A program made the position numbers and the translations under genes. A stretch of DNA of 53,901 nucleotides from Chitinophagaceae bacterium. Lineage in GTDB: Bacteria > Bacteroidota > Bacteroidia > Chitinophagales > Chitinophagaceae. Each line of letters opens with the position of its first letter. Within the stretch, counting starts at the first letter, position 1. Where the stretch lies: positions 1 to 53,901 of the forward strand of contig JAIXOJ010000199.1 in NCBI GenBank assembly GCA_027486835.1. The letters run 5' to 3'. The notes beneath the pieces were generated by a model. The model did no database searches. It was not told the DNA's origin and worked only from the letters and a program-made list of their open reading frames with translations. Positions 29,501-36,169 of the stretch are shown piece by piece.

Positions 29501-31973
29501 CCAACTTTAATGTCCCTGTCAAGTAAACGGGGGTAAATACAGTTGGCGTTACCACCAAGGCATTATTGATAGCATCGAGTTGATAGGTATTGCCATAGCG
29601 AACATAAGCCACAGAAGTGGAAGTAGCTGGGGTTGTCATCAAACAACGGAACCTTGCTTTTTGCAACGCAGCTGGTATGGTGCCAATCACCAAACTGTCT
29701 TTGGTAACATTGGAATAAGTAGCCCCAAATCCATTGGTACTGCCTACGGTTGTGGCCCCATTGGACAAATTAGCCCATGCGTTGTATTGGTTGCTGCTGA
29801 AAGAGCTAACCTGCCATTGGTAGTTGGTGGAATCTGGTATCAATTTATCGGTAGTAAGTTTAATGCTTCCGCCAACACAACCTTGCTTGCTTACCGTAAA
29901 CAAGGTATCGCCCACACCGATAAACAAAGCGGAATCAAAATAGGTATAGCTGCCAGCCGCCGCATCCGACAAAAATTCCACCACGGCATTGTTGTCTATC
30001 ACGGGCACATTGGCTATTTTCACCTTTCTCCAATTCACATCTGCCACGTTGCTGCCAAGATTGGCAGATGCTTCATACACGGTATCGGCAAGATTGCCCG
30101 CTGTTCTTGTTTTCACCCGCAATACCACCCTGTCGCCGGGCTTGTTACTCCCCTTTACATAGGCACTGAACTCGTAGTTGCCATTGGGGATGAGGTCCAA
30201 CCTTTGTCGGGTAGTTACTTTATAGGCCGCGGAAGCGAGCTTGTGTACCAATGCCCATCTATTTGGAGCGATTTTATATTTATTGGCTGCGTCCGGCACA
30301 TATTGGGTGCTATCTTGATAGGACGCATCGGGGTTGTAGCTTACGGTATTGCCCAACAAATCTTTTGTTTTTGGTTCTACCCAACCGTTCGGGCTTTGGA
30401 TGTAGGAAGTATCCATCACCCAAGGGTCGCCAAAGGTAAAGTTGCTTAAAAAGTTGAGTCCCAAGCAGCTTTTAGGAGCATAATAACGCATGTAGTCAAC
30501 GGTCATTTCCGCACCAACTGGCGGTAAAGGCACCGCGGTGCCATAATACCCAGAAGGCGTAGGCAAGGCTGAAATTTGCATACTCATTCCCATTACATCT
30601 CTATTGTAAGGATACCCAAAGGGATAACTCAACCGCAATTTACCATTGAAGTAATACCTAATACTATCCGGCATAATTTCTACCCCACAGGTAAAAAAAG
30701 AATCAACGGTAATGTCTTTAATATGGCTTATCGCATGAAAACCTAAATCGGTTGGCCCATCGGTTCGATAATTGAAATTGTCCACAGCATTGTCGTCACT
30801 TGGCCCTTTCAAACGGCTGTTGTTGTAATCATAATGTCCGCCTTTTACCGTCCAAATACTAGGCTGTAAATCGGAAGAGTAAGAATCTTGTTCAAACAAT
30901 TGGTTTTGGTATGTATTGACGCTCGAGTTGGTTTCGGCACTTATTTGTGCGTTGTTAGAAACTGAGCCTACCGCCCAAATGGATTGGTGCAAGCCCTTTA
31001 CACCCTTATACAATTTCGTCTTAAACTCATAATACCCATACTTAATGTTCTTGGTGTTTTGCAAACCCGAACCTACGAAAGCGGTATCCGTTTTGCCTGC
31101 CACTGAACTGCTCGGCACGGTATCCCAAGTATATTTCAAGTGCAGCAACCCATTGTACACCTGTGCGTTGCTGTCCCTCATTAACCCACCAAAACCGCCA
31201 GAGGCCCTAAGCACCCATTCGTTTTTGTTGTAGGCCGTGCTGTCAAATTCATCGGCATAGACCAATTGGTATTTGGAATAGGGAAAAGCGGTTCCGGTAT
31301 GGTAACCTGTTTGCACCGTTTTGCCCATACAATCGGTGGTGGCACTAGCTGGCAAGACACAACCGTACACTTTTACACTGGAAACCCGCACATCGGCAGC
31401 AGTGGATGTACCAAAAAACACAATGATTACCTCCATCCGATTGATGTAATCAATAATGTTGGTACCAAGCATCCATCCCGGAAAATTAATTAGCCTTTCG
31501 GTGGTGGAACTATTTATGGAGCTATTACAGGTTACAGAGGGGGTGGGCACCAAAACCGTGTCGTAATAAGAACTGCCCGCTGCCGTCATTGTGGAAATAC
31601 GAAAATGGACATTGTACCGTAGGTTGGGATTGCTTGAAGAAATCTTGAACCCAAGGCTTGAAATGAGTAGTTTATTATTGTTGTTGGAAGGATAAATATT
31701 AAAGCTCATTTTATTGCCCGAGCTTGCCATCGCATTTTCATATACCGTCCTTGTTTCCGAAACCGTACGGCTTGGGGCAAAAGAGCAAGGATTGGTTGTG
31801 TTGTCTGTAAACCCAGAGAATTTAGGGGCACCAGCACTCACATTCGCCGCTCGGGTGAGGGAAAAGGTGGTTGGTGTTTTGGTAGATGGAACGGCCTGGA
31901 AAAGTACCGTTTGCGCATGGGCAATTGAGGCATAAAGGCAGCACAGGGTAAAAAGTAAAATTGTTTTTTTCAT
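17529..31973 (-). CDS. Giant multidomain GH16 / GH54-like / FN3 surface protein with T9SS sorting domain
   Basis: About 4,814 residues. Signal peptide MKKTILLFTLCCLYASIAHA; an ATG four codons upstream (31985) is possible. Domain order: unknown beta-domain (~25-205); GH16 (~230-500) with motif EQDSYS (~361-366), so the usual acid/base Glu is Ser; CBM-like sandwich (~510-690); Ig/PKD-like domains (~690-990); discoidin F5/8C module (~1045-1205); then 5 copies of an FN3-like ARGTVY...YYFRGF repeat and about 12 FN3 domains (TANWTAP...YYYRV). Between them are three ~380-450-residue modules (near 1425-1805, 2190-2560, 3325-3780) with YSxRxLR...VRRDN...WYDQSGN, as in GH54/ConA folds. A module shared with the adhesin (VERFIPS) and a type A T9SS domain (SIYPNPAKGAF...) end it. 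Probably surface-displayed and carbohydrate-binding; catalysis is doubtful. Confidence 0.93.
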   Translation of the reverse strand: MKKTILLFTLCCLYASIAHAQTVLFQAVPSTKTPTTFSLTRAANVSAGAPKFSGFTDNTTNPCSFAPSRTVSETRTVYENAMASSGNKMSFNIYPSNNNNKLLISSLGFKISSSNPNLRYNVHFRISTMTAAGSSYYDTVLVPTPSVTCNSSINSSTTERLINFPGWMLGTNIIDYINRMEVIIVFFGTSTAADVRVSSVKVYGCVLPASATTDCMGKTVQTGYHTGTAFPYSKYQLVYADEFDSTAYNKNEWVLRASGGFGGLMRDSNAQVYNGLLHLKYTWDTVPSSSVAGKTDTAFVGSGLQNTKNIKYGYYEFKTKLYKGVKGLHQSIWAVGSVSNNAQISAETNSSVNTYQNQLFEQDSYSSDLQPSIWTVKGGHYDYNNSRLKGPSDDNAVDNFNYRTDGPTDLGFHAISHIKDITVDSFFTCGVEIMPDSIRYYFNGKLRLSYPFGYPYNRDVMGMSMQISALPTPSGYYGTAVPLPPVGAEMTVDYMRYYAPKSCLGLNFLSNFTFGDPWVMDTSYIQSPNGWVEPKTKDLLGNTVSYNPDASYQDSTQYVPDAANKYKIAPNRWALVHKLASAAYKVTTRQRLDLIPNGNYEFSAYVKGSNKPGDRVVLRVKTRTAGNLADTVYEASANLGSNVADVNWRKVKIANVPVIDNNAVVEFLSDAAAGSYTYFDSALFIGVGDTLFTVSKQGCVGGSIKLTTDKLIPDSTNYQWQVSSFSSNQYNAWANLSNGATTVGSTNGFGATYSNVTKDSLVIGTIPAALQKARFRCLMTTPATSTSVAYVRYGNTYQLDAINNALVVTPTVFTPVYLTGTLKLDVTASGGSGTISSYAWTGPTNFSDTNKVAFLPKISAAQNGTYVATVTDNQGCYLSNSIVVTAQAAPENPVTVVAAAPSMVASYSSLTLTATVTGGSGNYSYLWRGPNGFSATTLNATINAFNAANSGNYTIMVTDLANNFIASDTETVGVTKRPQTINFRNIPNLSTYSTTTTTIPLAATASSGLPVYFQSSNTYLFSFLNDTLGAVQRANPDYSYTLLNPITTSKIRIYTTQSSHFHIREFRAFGVESSDYPTDVLENVLDSLPNGLVNLAADPNTTISASGQYAIGTTYWPENAVDGLVNTSWVSQTSTTSPAEKWLQLDFGSNKTVGNIQFVNGYQNSNGTWAGLMDNNLLRVQYWDGSAWQNITDCKVNITAVQDGDDNNLPVSVVQQLCINTSTKTVTRNTLPPSIVMPTIAFITNATAVVGATVMDSSGVSLTAKGVIIDTFPSPTTSVSHTNNLSGTYTQTLTGLKGNTQYYFKGFATNSAGTSYTQDTGFITLPNAPTLSFTNITTIGYCVGFLQSQAGNQPFTTEFQISTQADFQANLQSYSFTGSSGNKCFNSLTSNSLYYIRARSTNAIGSGAWATGTVTTLPLPTAILDGVAAPTSAFSTRMLRSAYNQKVVRVRRDNDSSFADVYFDAKQTISLSSPISFSGNTPMDSTLGAWLGNNSAFVSVWYDQSGNNNHAYKNTAHILRTGTVTITNGSNTLTGSGTTFSTTNTPVGGILTTATGRVIGRVSTINSTTSITLATAANFSQSGIGYGLLRQPRLADRGVLDTLENGRTAIRFFQGANSGTNLQHPTFQNDSGYSNMTNMRHVHLFAVVKQENTFNFAGIFNTTGVNSGASAPSNRFQFQMLTNSTTRNSFFNGVSGPNSNNNIRATAFTMNGVMNARFKMTTLAGVTTASIPIATSVTPSTATNFLSVGNFNGDSIQLFGHLATTTNMFEGIASELVFYGSTIASPITESQASNLFTNQSQTFGVLSITNPTVTNVQPNDVILGATVFRSASATISSRGTVYDTVAQPRSNPLGINGDYSGTFTQARTGLVANTQYYFRGFITTGSDTSFTPDSSFITFPLAPSIKAVASITTNSAIAQFGFSGSMGRVPYTFSLQIGSTNAFNTSDTLTFQNLSDSSYPLTNLLPNTTYYYRVLIRNATGNSAWSATQSFATLVALPTINAPTVTSITANSAVLGATVVQNGGQVLSARGTVCALTSTPTSNSLAEGNTSVGTFTHTRNSLSSNTRYYFRGFATNSAGTAYTNDSSFVTLPEQCIVIATNAITPISFTPRWTPSIGNADYTSTIQVSLVADFNSLVYNLSGIAASKSSYLITSLSPSTTYYYRIRLENQTGVGAWSAVQTVVTSAIPVSSLDNSGNPLFAYSVRLLRSSYTGPALRVRRDNTCDSVDVYFDGNQRVSLSSPISANGGGAATGNTLGDWVGNNSAFVTIWYDQSGNGKHTTTSTLNRTGTITVSAGSTSVTGTSTLFTTNTQLVAGNALYGQSGQIIGHVESIISATSLTLTGGAKNSVTNNTLYIQRLPRLVNKGVLDTLPSGIASLRISDGANGGLYATGLITPATSLQNMKFVNVFVAQRQLANTSNKVGLLNTASANSSAPTTKLQFNLEPSSSNSYYRGVSSASTPTSPTFGNTVQACGRLKVSVYASGANAQVASSFQALSTPTNNFLGTNNASVFDNTSVRIFGNLGLNSNCFDGLASEMVLYASSTDSLVETVAVNYLVDQTNYFGVLSVTKPSVTSITATSATLGATISTNSNATITARGTVYGTTTKPTTNALAEVATSIGTYSHTRTGLTANTLYYYRGYVTNSLGTFYSEDSVFTTLPNAPVIAPATNNTTSGFTANWTAPSGGNVAFTYTLQYSTTSNFSSGNTVVANLSSTSTVLTGLTPNTNYYYRVQCVNMSGNSAWSATQSTATLSNAPIVAAATTVTTTSFTANWTAPVSQGNATITYNLVYGTTSDLSLGTTAISNINALSNVVNGMVGNTNYYYQVVAVNSGGNSIASAIQAVLTNAAAPTIAAATNITSSSFTANWTAPTGGNATFTYTLQYSTTADFSSGNSSVTAISSAVNSVSVTGLLPNTTLYYRVQAVNATGSSAWSAVQSLVTLSNVPTGLTASAITATGFTVNWTAPANQGAANYTYTLQYATTSDFSSSVTTIASISGTAINQALTGLTANTSYYIRIAVLNATGLGNYSATLTATTLPLAPTIAAATNIVSTSFTGNWTAPTGGNATFTYTLQYSTTADFSLDNSTVSGIATLNNVVSSLTANTNYYYRVAAVNSGGTGDWSAIQSVLLLPNAPIGLIASNISTTGCTIGWTAPANQGASAFTYSLQYSTAADFSAGNTTVANIATLNTVISGLTANTNYYFRVMSVNATGNSAYTATTTIATLSLPPTSTAASAITIVGFTANWTAPISQGGAAYTYTLQYSTAANFSSGITTVSGIASSALSTAVSGLGSNVTYYYRVQVVNQGGASAWSSTQTLVTSQPISGILDNLNAQPTFAYSVRQLRTAYTGPALRIRKDNATNDSVDVYFDAKQRVSLTSPVSAVLSGAGIGAATSTTLAAFVGTNSAFVTIWYDQSGNGRNAFSNAAVTTKSSSTISTTSGSRIATVTGLANTSFTSSATATTNSTTVTTTSSSNSTIRTGYSIVGNGVPANTVVTGFSGNPIVISMSNAASIPASTTLTISNVSPGNLLSNTTGQVIGVVDSLYSNNTTTIALKSAATTTLSSSAYGFVSQPRLINAGVLDTLANGMPSLRMMNGVFNGAPLAITNFTNDGGGTNLQGMKYFNVFVTAQQLGNLNNDNGLLNSGAVGTGVTNRFQFNLSRSGTNSIYKSLTTGNTTAQAASFSQGLLAAARLRTFIVSNTDSAYIYTSFNANTGVKDFLGASNATVLDATQPQIFGYTGFVNTFYEGNCPELLFYGSTSTAINEADATAIITDQTNVYGILSVRKPTVTSITATSATLGATISTNSNATITARGTVYGTTAKPTTNALAEGSTTIGTYTHTRDTLVPNTPYYYRGYVTNGLGTFYSEDSTFLTMPATPTIAAATNIATNGFTANWTAPTGGNASFSYSLQYSTTADFSASVTTITSISSSVTANDLTGLASNTVYYYRVATLNGTGQSAWSSGQQVTTLSNAPVFAAATNVCTDIATINWTAPTNQGGASYTYTLQYSPTANFSASVTTLTNIQPAALSQALTNLTANTTYYYRIAAVNNGGASAYGVTSLATATNHQWTGASSTVWNDAGNWCGNILPTSSVNVAIPNGLSNYPVLTTSGAVRNLSITANAVFTVTGTLQVSGSINNSGTLDLSAATLEMNGSIAQSIPSGGFVGKAVKNLIVNNNAGVDLADTLKIIGTLSPTAGVLNTNNKLILTSTAANTARIAAGTGNYLNGAVTVERFIPSKTTRKYAFIAATTNQSIRNGWQNQIFITGPGTGGLTCGIGVNYGGSSDKYNSNGFDKTQVNAPSMFTYNPTPGSNGSRWVTIASTTNTNLEPGKGYRVNIRGDRNVGTCADQLNSNTPTAPVAVTLQSTGTVSTGNVAVTLNNPATHLYTLLGNPYPSQISFTSLLSSNTSNISNKMWTYSPYGNGNYTTYSNGLIANAATGYDNTNGDLIASGQSFFVEAKPTGSGTVTFQESHKASGTIPNTQYFGTANQQLIRIGLKTSSDSSLDEAIVRFNGMGAKTYVADWDAATFGGAAQNIAIQKGSSRLAIATLPLTNSTDSILLTIKSNANGSFQLNFNDLAGLDSNKTYWLRDTYLNQSQNIRNSSSYVFNITADSLSKGDSRFLLIAKPSGTTLPVRFVALTAKATDRREALVAWTVGDAKDVVAYVVERSSNGVAFAPIASVKATASNQYSIKDAQLPENAEMVYYRIQLVELNGQKAYSQVVQLITHHSPQISIYPNPAKGAFTVQLPSVATQQRYNITVYSVDGKAVRTEQNLAPTEANALRLTTNGLAIGVYQLKVQGRDGTVWTVRLQVEE
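20514..20576. repeat. Near-identical internal duplication in giant gene, copy 1
   Basis: The stretch from TGTTGTGCCATATACC onward matches 24154-24216 base for base over about 63 positions, and the wider ~115-bp context differs at only a few sites. Both encode the ARGTVY FN3-like repeat that follows a GH54-like module. Such identity at synonymous sites points to recent duplication or gene conversion within the gene. Confidence 0.8.
22750..22806. repeat. Near-identical FN3 duplication in giant gene
   Basis: CTGTATTGCAACGTGTAGG and the following bases through the TANWTAPTGG-coding part recur at 23322-23378, 572 bp away, with essentially no synonymous change. Adjacent FN3 domains are much more divergent, so single units have been copied recently. 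Confidence 0.75.
24154..24216. repeat. Near-identical internal duplication in giant gene, copy 2
   Basis: Partner of 20514-20576, exactly 3,640 bp away. Both sit directly after a GH54-like ConA module, so the duplicated unit may be the larger block of ConA module plus FN3-like repeat, with this part recently homogenised. Confidence 0.8.
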
Positions 31974-32130
31974 AACAGCAATCATTTAAGTAAACCGAAC
32001 GAATCGTACTTGGCAAACAGGGCATTCCGGAAGTTATATTTTACTTACAGTAATACCCTAAGTACATGGCATTCGCAAAATGACTACTTAATGGATTTTT
32101 TCCAATGCTGAATCAGTGCCTAAACCCAAA

Positions 32131-32161
32131 GAAACCGTTCCCTCGAAAGGGAACGTTCCCT
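32131..32161 (-). promoter_or_regulatory. Double operator-like site upstream of the giant gene
   Basis: Read toward the gene there are two adjacent sites: AGGGAACGTTCCCT (32148-32161, perfect palindrome) and GAGGGAACGGTTTC (32131-32144), 17 bp apart. They lie 158-188 bases upstream of the giant gene's start and just before the GH2 stop codon region. Tandem sites usually mean cooperative binding. Confidence 0.6.
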
Positions 32162-32214
32162 CGAAAAAAACATTTACCCCTACCCTTTTTATTAGAGGCA
32201 AGTTAAATGTAAGC

Positions 32215-35034
32215 CTACAAAGGCTGCATGGAAACGTCTATAATGTTTTCCGAGCCAACACCGCTTAATGCTATCAACGTGGGAACAGATTGGTTAATGA
32301 TGTACTCGTTCTTCCCTTTTGCTGTTGTGCAAACCAACTTGAACCCAACGGCATGGCGGCACGGGGCGCAACTGACCATGAGCGTATTGCCAACTTGTAC
32401 AAAACCATGCACCGTTGTATTGCCAGATTGATGGCCTTCATTGGGGGTGATGGTTTGCAATTCACTCCATTCGCTAGGGTTTGAGTTGAAGGCACTTTCT
32501 CTTTTTAATTGATAATAATAGGTAGTGCTGTTTGCGAGGTTGGGCACTTGCATCATGCCAAAAGTCCCAGAAACAATTGTTCTCCAATGTGCTTTGTCGC
32601 TGCTATCCGTTCCATAGCGGATGGAATATTGGTTGTCGGAATAATGAAAAGAATAACCCGTAAAAAAGCTTTTGTTGGAAGGCTCGCTCAGCCAAATAAC
32701 AGGTGGCAGGGCTGCATAACCCGCCTTGGGAGTGAAGGTATAGGTATTGCTTGGTGCGCTCTCACCATACCCATTTGTAGCAACTGACCATACCTTACAT
32801 TCTTTGCCCAAGGGGATGCCTACAAGGTCTGCATAATGGTCTATCGTGGGTTTTAATGACTTGGTGATGCCGTCAACGGTGTATTTTACCACATATTCCG
32901 TAGCGAAAGCATTTTTTTCAAACACCAACCTTGCTTCTTTATCTGCCGCTATAAAGGCGGTGATGTTTGGCGGTGGTGGCGGGGCGAGGAATACCGTGGT
33001 ATCCATCACCACATATCCTGTAGGTGATAATAAGGAAGCCTTAAAGAACATGGATTTGTGGCTGCTGGCATACTCCACGGGAAATGAAAGGGGGCTGGCT
33101 CCTGGCACCACATCGGGCAGGTTGATAAAGCCTGTGCGCTCGTTCTTTTGGTCGTTGCCCCTGAGTTCCCACACCAACCGATACCCCGAAAGGGTAAACG
33201 CCGGGATGTCGTTCTTGCTTCTTGGAACTATGGTCAGGGTTGCTTTTGTATTTCCCTCAGATGGCTTTTCCAGGGTTATGCCCAAAGATTTAGCTGGCGC
33301 ATAAAAGGCCTGCATCTGCCGGAATGCCCGCTTTTTGTTCCGATATACGTCCACAATGCCCCATTGCCTATTTTGGTGGAGCGGGGTGGTGGTTTCGGGG
33401 TTGGGCGATTGGTAACAGCTTCGGTAATCGTTGAAGGTCCAAAGGCTGTAGCCATACAGGTTTTCTTTCATGCCCAAGCTATCCACCATGAAGTGTTTGA
33501 AAACCGTCCTGTCGGGTGTTTCATAAATCAGGTTGCCTGCGGTAAGATAGCCGCCATATTCCGACATGAATACGGCTTTGTTGGGATAACGTTGTTTCAA
33601 AGCATCCACGCCTTTGCTGTAAGAACCATATTTATTGATCATGATTGCATCGCAATATTGTGCCGCATCGTTGTCTTGAAAATCGGCTGAATTGGAAACA
33701 TAGGTAACCCAATGGCTGCTGTCGATGTTGGTCTTGATATAGGAAATAATGCTCTTTACATATTCGTTCACCTTGGGGTTTTCCTTAAGGCTGCCGTTTT
33801 CGTTGCCCACGCTCCAACCTATTATACAGGCGTGGTTCATTTTCTGTTGTACCAGTTTGGTGGCAAACTGTCTTGGTTCTTCGCTTTCTGCGTTCATAAA
33901 CCCTGCCCAATTGTTGAACTCCGCCAACACCAATACCCCTTTTTCATCCAGATAATCCATTACATCTTCAGGAAGTGGGCGGTGCGAAAGCCTTGCCATG
34001 TTCAGGCCCGTTTGTTTCATCAAATCAATGTCTTCCTTGTATCGGAATGCAGGGAGGGTGTTACCCGTTGTCCTATCATCGGCTACCCAATTGTATCCTG
34101 TCAACCTAACTGGTTCGCCATTCAGTTTGAACTGATAACCATCAAACGCTATTTTCTTAATGCCGAACCTATCATTTATTTGATACGTGGTTTTCTTGTC
34201 CTGCACAATGGCCACTGCACTTGTGTACAAGTTGGGATGGTCTATGTGCCACAACTTTACTTGCCCCTTGCTTAGCGATTGTTGGAAGGTGTATGTCAAT
34301 GTCCCCTTTGCAGGTACGGTTAAGGTGATAGGGCGTTCGGTTTTTACGGGCAATTGGTTGAAAAAAAGCTGTTGGTTCAATTGGATGTTGGCGGCTTGGC
34401 CTGAGGTATTTTCCAGAAAGACGGTGGTCTGCACTATGGCCGTGCCTTTGTCCAAATCGGGCGTGGCAACAATCTGTTGCCGAAGGATATGAACAGGTTC
34501 TTGCACGAGCAATTGTACAGGCCTGCGAATGCCTCCCCAATTCCAATAGGCACCCCATTTCAAGCTGTTGTCAACCATTACCGCAAGGGTATTGGTTTGG
34601 TTGGGTTTTACCCATTGGGAAATGTCAAAATCCTCGCGATAGTTGCCACAGAGAATGTCTGCGATGAGCTTGCCGTTGAGAAAAACTTTGTAGCCCATGG
34701 CCACTTCGCCAAAGGAGAGCACTAATTTTTTGTTCCCAAAGGCAGGGGTTTCAAAACGGGTACGGTACCAAGTTTTACCCTTGTAATTGGCGTATTCATT
34801 GTCCAAGTCCCAATTGTGTGGTATCTCAACATTCTTCCAACCACCATCGTTATGGGCAATTGCATACCAGTGCAGGGTTTCCCCTTCGTTATTGGGGTCG
34901 ATGGTAAATTTCCAAGCTTTGTCCAAGGGTATTTTAAGCTCACCAACAACCACATCATTTGCTAAAACTTGGGAGATACCAACAAGAAGAACCGATATCC
35001 ACAAGGAAAACCGCACCATACGCTTTGCAATCAT
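32215..35034 (-). CDS. GH2 beta-glycosidase with C-terminal FN3-like domains
   Basis: 939 residues with signal peptide (MIAKRMVRFSLWISVLLVG..., cleavage near VLAN). GH2 order is intact: jelly-roll sugar-binding domain (~35-185, WYRTRFE and WGGIRRPV), Ig-like domain (~190-300), TIM barrel (~305-600). The acid/base is E412 in SVGNENGS and the nucleophile E492 in FMSEYGG. Residues ~690-870 contain two FN3-like domains, followed by a short beta-rich end without a recognisable T9SS signature. The family contains exo-beta-galactosidases, beta-mannosidases and beta-glucuronidases; which applies is not determinable here. An operator-like site lies about 100 bases upstream. The gene ends 241 bases before the giant gene and could be co-transcribed with it, though the giant gene has its own operator-like sites. 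Confidence 0.93.
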   Translation of the reverse strand: MIAKRMVRFSLWISVLLVGISQVLANDVVVGELKIPLDKAWKFTIDPNNEGETLHWYAIAHNDGGWKNVEIPHNWDLDNEYANYKGKTWYRTRFETPAFGNKKLVLSFGEVAMGYKVFLNGKLIADILCGNYREDFDISQWVKPNQTNTLAVMVDNSLKWGAYWNWGGIRRPVQLLVQEPVHILRQQIVATPDLDKGTAIVQTTVFLENTSGQAANIQLNQQLFFNQLPVKTERPITLTVPAKGTLTYTFQQSLSKGQVKLWHIDHPNLYTSAVAIVQDKKTTYQINDRFGIKKIAFDGYQFKLNGEPVRLTGYNWVADDRTTGNTLPAFRYKEDIDLMKQTGLNMARLSHRPLPEDVMDYLDEKGVLVLAEFNNWAGFMNAESEEPRQFATKLVQQKMNHACIIGWSVGNENGSLKENPKVNEYVKSIISYIKTNIDSSHWVTYVSNSADFQDNDAAQYCDAIMINKYGSYSKGVDALKQRYPNKAVFMSEYGGYLTAGNLIYETPDRTVFKHFMVDSLGMKENLYGYSLWTFNDYRSCYQSPNPETTTPLHQNRQWGIVDVYRNKKRAFRQMQAFYAPAKSLGITLEKPSEGNTKATLTIVPRSKNDIPAFTLSGYRLVWELRGNDQKNERTGFINLPDVVPGASPLSFPVEYASSHKSMFFKASLLSPTGYVVMDTTVFLAPPPPPNITAFIAADKEARLVFEKNAFATEYVVKYTVDGITKSLKPTIDHYADLVGIPLGKECKVWSVATNGYGESAPSNTYTFTPKAGYAALPPVIWLSEPSNKSFFTGYSFHYSDNQYSIRYGTDSSDKAHWRTIVSGTFGMMQVPNLANSTTYYYQLKRESAFNSNPSEWSELQTITPNEGHQSGNTTVHGFVQVGNTLMVSCAPCRHAVGFKLVCTTAKGKNEYIINQSVPTLIALSGVGSENIIDVSMQPL

Positions 35035-35130
35035 TTTTCAACCTATTTTGGGGGAGGCAAAGCTATTTGTGTATAGAATAACCCAATTGGTAATGCGGCT
35101 TTATTTTCCATTAAACCTTGGAAAGGCGAA

Positions 35131-35144
35131 GGAAACGTTCCCTT
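35131..35144 (-). promoter_or_regulatory. Operator-like site upstream of GH2
   Basis: Read toward the gene: CAAGGGAACGTTTCC, one mismatch from the perfect palindrome. It is about 97 bases upstream of the GH2 start codon, matching the position of the site before the 441-aa GH16 gene. Confidence 0.58.
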
Positions 35145-35326
35145 GAATGGTGAGTGGAGGTTTTATATGTTGCTAATTTTGTTTCGTAGAACAAAGATTT
35201 TGTTTATTTGAATATTGATGGAGGGTTTGGTATTATTTTTTCCCTTTTAAAAGTTCAGTTGATAAGATTGAATTAGTGTATAACATACAATAGCATTGTA
35301 AAAAAATGGTCATTCCAATACTGCAA

Positions 35327-36169
35327 TTACTTCACATAATAGGTATTGTAGGTTTGGATTAGCAAAGTATCGCTAACAAAATCCTTTTGAAAGACCTCTC
35401 CAGCAATTACCTTATAGGTAGTATCTGAGGAAGATAATCGTTGTAAAACTGACGCATCAAATACATTATTTACATTATACCGAATAGTGCTGTAAGAGGA
35501 AACAAAAGTATAAACGCTAGGAGGGTAAATGGTATAATGCGTTTTGAAGTTAATATAATTTAACCCAGGAAATACAAGGCTATTGTTATTATACAAAGCG
35601 TAAAAATACTTAAAGGTTTCAATCCAGCTTCCAAAACCTGAAGAAGCTGGAAGGGGGGTTACTTTAAAATAAGGTTTGTACAATTGAATTGCAATGTTGA
35701 ATGAATCAATAGACCCAGGGTAATTTAAAGTATCAGTTCCAGAAAATTGTAGATAATTGTCAATTTTGGTAATATTGAAATCGTTTTTATAAATTGTAGG
35801 ATTAGCCCTTATAACCCCACCTGGGCAAGAGGAACAATAAACTGTATCACCCCGCTTGTACATGTAGTTATACTTTGCTTTATCTATAGCAGTTACGTGA
35901 AAAGTATCGTTTATAAAAGACCCGTTTGTACTTTGGAGTGGTAATATAAATTGAGCGAACTTAACCTTATAATAATTAATGAGTTGGGCATCTATTATTT
36001 CCCCTTTTTTAGTAAAAAGCCTGATCGGACTAAAATCACTTTGCCTTTGATAAATGTAGTCGCCAGGAACAAGTGGGCCACTGTAGTCGTTTTTTTTATT
36101 GCATGCGCTTAATAAAAATACCAAGCAAACTATTGAATATACATACAAAACCTTTGAAGCGTTTTTCAT
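35327..36169 (-). CDS. Lipoprotein of unknown function
   Basis: 280 residues. The N-terminus MKNASKVLYVYSIVCLVFLL followed by SACNKK is a clear type II signal with lipobox cysteine near residue 23, so it is a lipid-anchored envelope protein. The rest is Tyr/Asn/Ser-rich, beta-strand-like sequence with no motif I recognise. A CSSC pair in the middle (TVYCSSCPGGV) could bind metal or form a disulfide. It is flanked by about 290 bases before GH2 and 1.1 kb of repeats after GH95, so it looks like its own transcription unit. It is more A/T-rich than the GH genes around it, which may mean a different history. It could be a surface glycan-binding protein by position only; no homology supports that. 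Confidence 0.8.
   Translation of the reverse strand: MKNASKVLYVYSIVCLVFLLSACNKKNDYSGPLVPGDYIYQRQSDFSPIRLFTKKGEIIDAQLINYYKVKFAQFILPLQSTNGSFINDTFHVTAIDKAKYNYMYKRGDTVYCSSCPGGVIRANPTIYKNDFNITKIDNYLQFSGTDTLNYPGSIDSFNIAIQLYKPYFKVTPLPASSGFGSWIETFKYFYALYNNNSLVFPGLNYINFKTHYTIYPPSVYTFVSSYSTIRYNVNNVFDASVLQRLSSSDTTYKVIAGEVFQKDFVSDTLLIQTYNTYYVK

Noticed and set aside
29580-30449. 289-codon plus-strand ORF opposite the giant gene
   Set aside because: Lies over the GH16 CBM and Ig part of the minus-strand gene, whose domains are clear. The plus-strand translation has no recognisable features.
33148-33690. 180-codon plus-strand ORF opposite GH2
   Set aside because: Antisense of the GH2 barrel with both catalytic Glu motifs clearly encoded on the minus strand.
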